Of a stretch of DNA of 48,754 nt, positions 45,287-48,754 are shown piece by piece. The DNA lies in assembly GCA_016711405.1 (NCBI GenBank), contig JADJSZ010000113.1, positions 1-48,754 of the forward strand. Reading direction: 5' to 3'. Within the stretch, counting starts at the first letter, position 1; each line of letters begins with the position of its first letter. A model generated the notes under the pieces. The model was not told where the DNA came from, searched no databases, and was given only the letters and a program-made list of their open reading frames with translations. Position numbers and translations under genes: made by a program. This DNA comes from Candidatus Hadersleviella danica (lineage in GTDB: Bacteria > Chloroflexota > Anaerolineae > Promineifilales > Promineifilaceae).

Positions 45287-45429
45287 GTCGCTAAGATGGG
45301 AGGCGGTGCGGATTTGCTTAGATGACTGGGCAATTATAACCCTTTCACGGCCGTAATCGGGTATTTTGCTCGCCAATCCCTTCCTCTAGGCTCTTCCCTA
45401 AATGCGAATCCCCTTTGCTTTATGCTTCT

Positions 45430-45469
45430 TTTGCCCCTTTGCAATAAAAATTTATTACAAAAGGGCAAA
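45430..45469. repeat. TTTGCCC hairpin at the end of paralogue 2
   Basis: Arms TTTGCCCCTTTGCAATAAA and TTTATTACAAAAGGGCAAA (17 of 19 match) with a two-base centre. It overlaps the last codons and stop of the upstream kinase (45455) and may end its transcript. The word resembles the spacer repeat at 1818-1905. Confidence 0.6.
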
Positions 45470-47224
45470 TGGACGGGGGCTTTGGCCCGTTTGGTTCGTG
45501 GCAGCCGTTTGTGCAATGGGCAAGGTGAAGCAGAAGGTGGCTCCTGTTTGGTTGTGGTCGGCCGTTGGCTCCAGCAACCAAATGCGTTGTTGGTGTGCTT
45601 CCAGCACCATCTTGCAAAAGGCCAGCCCCAACCCACTCCCCGCTTGTTCTTGGTTCCCTTTGGCAAATTTTTGGAAGAGATACGGCCGAATCTGCGTGGG
45701 AACTCCCGCCCCGCTGTCCTGCACTGTCACTTGCAATTGCTCGCCATGTTCTTGCACCACAAGGCGTACTTTGCCACCTATGGGCGTGAATTTGATGCCA
45801 TTGCTGACCAAATTTTGGAAGACTCGCTCGAGCAAGGGGTAATCTCCCTCGGCCAGTGGCAATTTGGCAGGTATCTGAGCCTCGAGGGAGATGTTCTTGG
45901 CCTCGGCCGAGACTTGTTGCTCCCTAAAAGTATTTTCCACCATAGTGGCCAAAGCAAACGGCCGTGGGTGGAGCGCCATGTGGCCGCTTTCTAGCCGGCT
46001 AATATCCAAAATTTCGTTAATGAGATTGATGGCGCGGGTCAGGTTTTGCTCCATGCCCGTGAGGAGGCGGTTATCTTCGGGGGATAATTCCCCTTCGAGA
46101 ACTTCCTTGAGGAAATTAGCGGCCGTGTAAGCCACACTAATCGGGCTACGCAAATCATGCACCATGGCACGGGTCATTGTTTCGCGCAATTCTTGCACAG
46201 CTTCTTGTTCGCGCTTGCGCTCAGTCACATCGCGCAACAAAATGAGCATCCCTTGGGGTGGGTTCCCAATCTCCGAAAGGCGCACATCATAAGAAAGGGT
46301 TTCTCCCCCCTGTTCAACAGCTAATTCCCCACCCCCTGCGTGGCGTATATGGTCGTATTGGCTTATGGCGATGTAGCTACTGAGTAGGAGACGTAAATCG
46401 CGGCCGATAATTTGCGCTTTGGGCAGGGCGAGAAGGTTGGTGACGGCCGTGTTCACATCCACCACTCGGTTCTCGGTGTTGACGGCTATCATGCCGTCTA
46501 CCATACTATCAATCAGCAATTGCCGCGCTGTCAGCCCCACATCAAACAAACGATAACGGAGCAACCCCCACGAAATACCTGCCCCTGTAATGGCAAAATA
46601 GATGGGGGTGATGTCTATGCTCCCCTGCTCGCTGACAATAAACATGTTGCCAATGGTCGGCACCAGCATGGCCGCGATGACAATCATCGCTTGCCGGCGG
46701 CGCATTCCCACTGTGCGCCACGCCTCAAAACCGAGCAGAGCCAGCCCGCCCAAAATGGCGGGGTAGGCCACTGTCAGTTGCACGGAAAACCACACGCCGT
46801 GAACGATAAAGAGGGTGGGAATATCGGCCGTCAGGTCTAAGCTCACCTCTTGTAGCCATAAATTGCCCCAGTTAAACCACATCATCTGGATGTTGATGAG
46901 CGGAATAAGCACCATCGGCCCCACCACATACCAGCGCAACCAGTGGGCGCGGTTGGTATAGACAATGCAGAACCAAAGCAGGAGGAAGGGGATGGGCGGA
47001 ATGACCAGATACTGGACTTTGAGCCAAAACAGCTTATCCGCCAAATTGGGCACGCTCAATTCTGTGGCCGAACCAAAAGACCACCATGAAAAGGCCAGCA
47101 TGAGCGTGGTGAAGGGCAACGCCCACCGTTCGGGGTGTCGCCGCCACGCAATGCTCGCCAACCAAACAGACATGCCGCCGCTGAAGAGCATCAGGCCAAT
47201 CATGAAGTGGTGTAGGGGTATCAT
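45455..47224 (-). CDS. 7TM-type sensor histidine kinase (paralogue 2), intact
   Basis: 589 residues. It has a seven-helix membrane sensor (about 5-220), RYRLFDVGLTARQLLIDSMV, a PAS domain (about 228-335), and HisKA with His356 in MVHDLRSPISVAYTAANFL. The ATPase domain has LLERVFQNLVSNGIKFTP, DSGAGVP and GSGLGLAFCKMV. The HDLRSP box differs from the usual HELRTP but matches its neighbour. The two kinases are about half identical by eye and arose by tandem duplication. The seven-helix domain senses a membrane or outside signal. No cognate response regulator is in the window. The ATG follows CCAATCCCC. Confidence 0.93.
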   Translation of the reverse strand: MIPLHHFMIGLMLFSGGMSVWLASIAWRRHPERWALPFTTLMLAFSWWSFGSATELSVPNLADKLFWLKVQYLVIPPIPFLLLWFCIVYTNRAHWLRWYVVGPMVLIPLINIQMMWFNWGNLWLQEVSLDLTADIPTLFIVHGVWFSVQLTVAYPAILGGLALLGFEAWRTVGMRRRQAMIVIAAMLVPTIGNMFIVSEQGSIDITPIYFAITGAGISWGLLRYRLFDVGLTARQLLIDSMVDGMIAVNTENRVVDVNTAVTNLLALPKAQIIGRDLRLLLSSYIAISQYDHIRHAGGGELAVEQGGETLSYDVRLSEIGNPPQGMLILLRDVTERKREQEAVQELRETMTRAMVHDLRSPISVAYTAANFLKEVLEGELSPEDNRLLTGMEQNLTRAINLINEILDISRLESGHMALHPRPFALATMVENTFREQQVSAEAKNISLEAQIPAKLPLAEGDYPLLERVFQNLVSNGIKFTPIGGKVRLVVQEHGEQLQVTVQDSGAGVPTQIRPYLFQKFAKGNQEQAGSGLGLAFCKMVLEAHQQRIWLLEPTADHNQTGATFCFTLPIAQTAATNQTGQSPRPFALL

Positions 47225-47227
47225 GGG

Positions 47228-47303
47228 GATTGGGGAGGTGGGAATGCGGAATAGGGAATGCGGAATGGGGATTGATTGACAGACTGACAGACTGAAAGAC
47301 TAC
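47228..47303. repeat. GGAATGC heptamers and GACTGACA octamers
   Basis: Four GGAATGC/GGAATAG/GGAATGG words at period 7 (about 47240-47272), then GACTGACAGACTGAAAGACT. It fills the gap between the SDR gene end and the kinase start. Confidence 0.8.
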
Positions 47304-47305
47304 TT

Positions 47306-48130
47306 CTAAATTCCTGCGCCACCTGTGACTTCGAGACAGTGGCCTGTGATATAGGCGGCAAATGGGGAGGCGAGCATGATGATACCACCTGCCGCTTCTT
47401 CTGGGGTAGCCCCACGGCCGAGGGGAATCATCAACTTGGCCATTTGGCGCATTTGCTCGGGAATGCCCAACGCAATCTCCTTTTCACCAATCATAATGCT
47501 TTCGCCTTCCGTTTTAGATTGCGTTAGGCGTGTTTCCACAAAGCCAAAGGCGACAGCGTTGCAACGGATGCCAAAACTGCCCCACTCTTTGGCCACTGTT
47601 TTGGTCAGACCCAAAATGCCCATCTTGGCCGTGGCGTAATTGGCTTGGCCGATGTTGCCATGCAAGCCAGAGGTAGACGAGACATTGATGATACAGCGTG
47701 GTTCGGGAGGCAACCCTGCCAGTTGCTCCTCTTTGGCTTTGTCGCGCATGTGGGGGGCAAGGGCGCGGATGAAGCGAAAGGGGGCGGTGGCATGGACATC
47801 CACAATTTTTTGCCACTGCTCATCGCTCATCTTGTGGAGCATCCCATCCCAAGTGAACCCTGCGTTGTTGACGAAGATGTTGATTTTGCCGTAGGCGGCA
47901 ATCGTCGCCGAGAGGAGTTGGTCGGGAAAGGCGGGGTCGGTTACATCGCCCGCAATGGCGAGGGCTTGCCCGCCAGCGGCCGTGATTTCGGCCGCGACTT
48001 GCTCGGCAGGTTCGGCATTCAGGTCGTTGACGACGACTTGCGCCCCGTATTGGGCGAATAGCTTGGCCGCGGCCGCGCCAATGCCGCGTCCCGCTCCTGT
48101 TACGATGGCAACTTGGTTGTTGAAGAGCAT
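47306..48130 (-). CDS. SDR-family NAD(P)-dependent oxidoreductase, FabG-like
   Basis: 274 residues, classical SDR. The cofactor motif TGAGRGIG is at 11-18, the acidic residue of DLN at 36 limits NADPH preference, and NNAG is at 88-91. The catalytic set is Ser152 (NVSSTSG), Tyr165 and Lys169 (YATAK). It resembles 3-oxoacyl-ACP reductases and 3-hydroxyacyl dehydrogenases, with an insert at about 128-146 (RDKAKEEQLAGLPPEPR) that is longer than in FabG itself. The substrate is probably an acyl thioester or a ketone; not further defined. Alone between repeats and kinase genes. Confidence 0.93.
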   Translation of the reverse strand: MLFNNQVAIVTGAGRGIGAAAAKLFAQYGAQVVVNDLNAEPAEQVAAEITAAGGQALAIAGDVTDPAFPDQLLSATIAAYGKINIFVNNAGFTWDGMLHKMSDEQWQKIVDVHATAPFRFIRALAPHMRDKAKEEQLAGLPPEPRCIINVSSTSGLHGNIGQANYATAKMGILGLTKTVAKEWGSFGIRCNAVAFGFVETRLTQSKTEGESIMIGEKEIALGIPEQMRQMAKLMIPLGRGATPEEAAGGIIMLASPFAAYITGHCLEVTGGAGI

Positions 48131-48272
48131 AAGCTTGGGAGAGTTATTGAGTCTAATCGCAATTCAAGCGCAATTGGAGGGAAATTCAATGGTAATTTAG
48201 TCAGAAAAGTGCCCCTCATTCTTAATTGTTTGGGGATGGTTCAAGTTATTTCCCCAATTGGGGCCTGGGGGT

Positions 48273-48297
48273 GGGGGGGGGGGGGGGGGGGGGGGGG
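48273..48297. repeat. Run of 25 consecutive G
   Basis: An uninterrupted G tract, preceded by GGGGGT, lies in the spacer upstream of the SDR gene. It could form G-quadruplexes or vary in length; it could equally be an assembly or sequencing artefact. Confidence 0.8.
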
Positions 48298-48417
48298 AAG
48301 CGTCCCAAGTCCCTTCTCCCCAGCCAAATTTGGAGAGGGTGAACCGTGCCATTGTTTGCTATTGTAGCTTAGTTTCCCGTGGCTTGGCTAAATGCCACAG
48401 GGGGAGCCGCCGCCTAT

Positions 48418-48754
48418 TTACTCCCCCGCCGCGACCCACGCCGCTTGCGAACAACCCGCGAGCGGGGTGCGGTAGAGGGCGGCCGTGGCGGGGTGGATGA
48501 GATACGGTTGGCCAGCGGCCGTGGCCAAAAGCCACTCCCCCTCGGCCGACCACTCGAGGCTAAGTAAATTGTTGTGGCTGGGGAGGGGGATGATTTCCAT
48601 GTGGCTGGTGGCCATGTCGTACACATAAACAGCGGGTTGATGGGTGGCTGGGTCTACGACCACAGCGGCCACCTGTTCGGCCGTAGGGCTAACTTCGGCC
48701 GCCACAATTTGGGGGGCTGTCAGCATGAGTTGTAATTCGGCCGTGGCCAAGTTG
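48418..48754 (-). CDS. Partial beta-propeller-like protein (C-terminal end only)
   Basis: The frame runs off the window edge, so only the last 111 residues are seen. They contain AAVVVDPATHQPAVYVYDMA and LLSLEWSAEGEWLLATAAGQ, the strand-turn pattern of WD40/TolB-type blades in which each repeat ends in a W-S-x-x-G or W-L-L turn. The start and any signal peptide are outside the window. Function unknown. Confidence 0.65.
   Translation of the reverse strand, partial: NLATAELQLMLTAPQIVAAEVSPTAEQVAAVVVDPATHQPAVYVYDMATSHMEIIPLPSHNNLLSLEWSAEGEWLLATAAGQPYLIHPATAALYRTPLAGCSQAAWVAAGE

Overview
The window is a stretch of bacterial chromosome, most likely from a Chloroflexota of the Anaerolineae type. 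I infer this from the gene families (lamin-tail/chitobiase/CotH secreted protein, BNR/Asp-box exoprotein, TIR-EAD7 effector, LIV transporter cluster with acyl-CoA ligases, 7TM histidine kinases), the Glu/Pro/Thr-rich lipoprotein linkers, and an extreme excess of the hexamer CGGCCG. No rRNA, tRNA, CRISPR array, phage gene or transposase gene was seen.

Layout. 1-1.5 kb: a CotH-type secreted protein broken by many frameshifts. 2.1-4.8 kb: a cupin and a two-component pair. 5.0-9.7 kb: a PAP2 phosphatase, a WecA/MraY-type glycosyl-phosphate transferase, a HEAT-repeat membrane protein and a TIR-EAD7 protein. 9.8-15.8 kb: trpF (frameshifted), a cytochrome P450, Nudix, GNAT and ZIP genes, then a kptA-arsN2-TPR operon. 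16-19.1 kb: a three-gene ABC-2 exporter operon. 19.4-21.1 kb: two sugar-type ABC permeases with no binding protein or ATPase beside them. 21.6-27.4 kb: secreted BNR protein, small lipoprotein, secreted beta-propeller-like protein and a small membrane protein. 27.6-37.7 kb: a one-direction LIV (branched-chain amino-acid type) operon, livG - acyl-CoA ligase - livH - livM - binding protein - livF - PaaK-like ligase, closed by a strong intrinsic terminator. 37.7-43 kb: DinB-like protein, small membrane protein, two glycosyltransferases (one interrupted) and a nucleotidyltransferase-like protein. 43-48.7 kb: a 21-bp satellite array, two paralogous 7TM histidine kinases, an SDR oxidoreductase and the end of a propeller-like gene.

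The most unusual gene is the binding protein of the LIV operon. One lipoprotein carries a complete sugar-type (MalE-like) binding domain followed by a complete LivK-like domain. The two ligases in the same operon suggest that the imported compound is a carboxylic acid activated to its CoA ester.

The other striking feature is the spacer DNA. Almost every gap between genes is filled with short words of 7-8 bases repeated side by side, often followed by their inverted complement. The words differ from gap to gap but the design is constant, like the STRR repeats of filamentous cyanobacteria. One such block sits inside a glycosyltransferase gene, and others supply the ends of reading frames. About ten otherwise well-conserved genes carry single-base frameshifts, several of them in homopolymers, so uncorrected sequencing errors are likely and frameshift calls should be read with that in mind.
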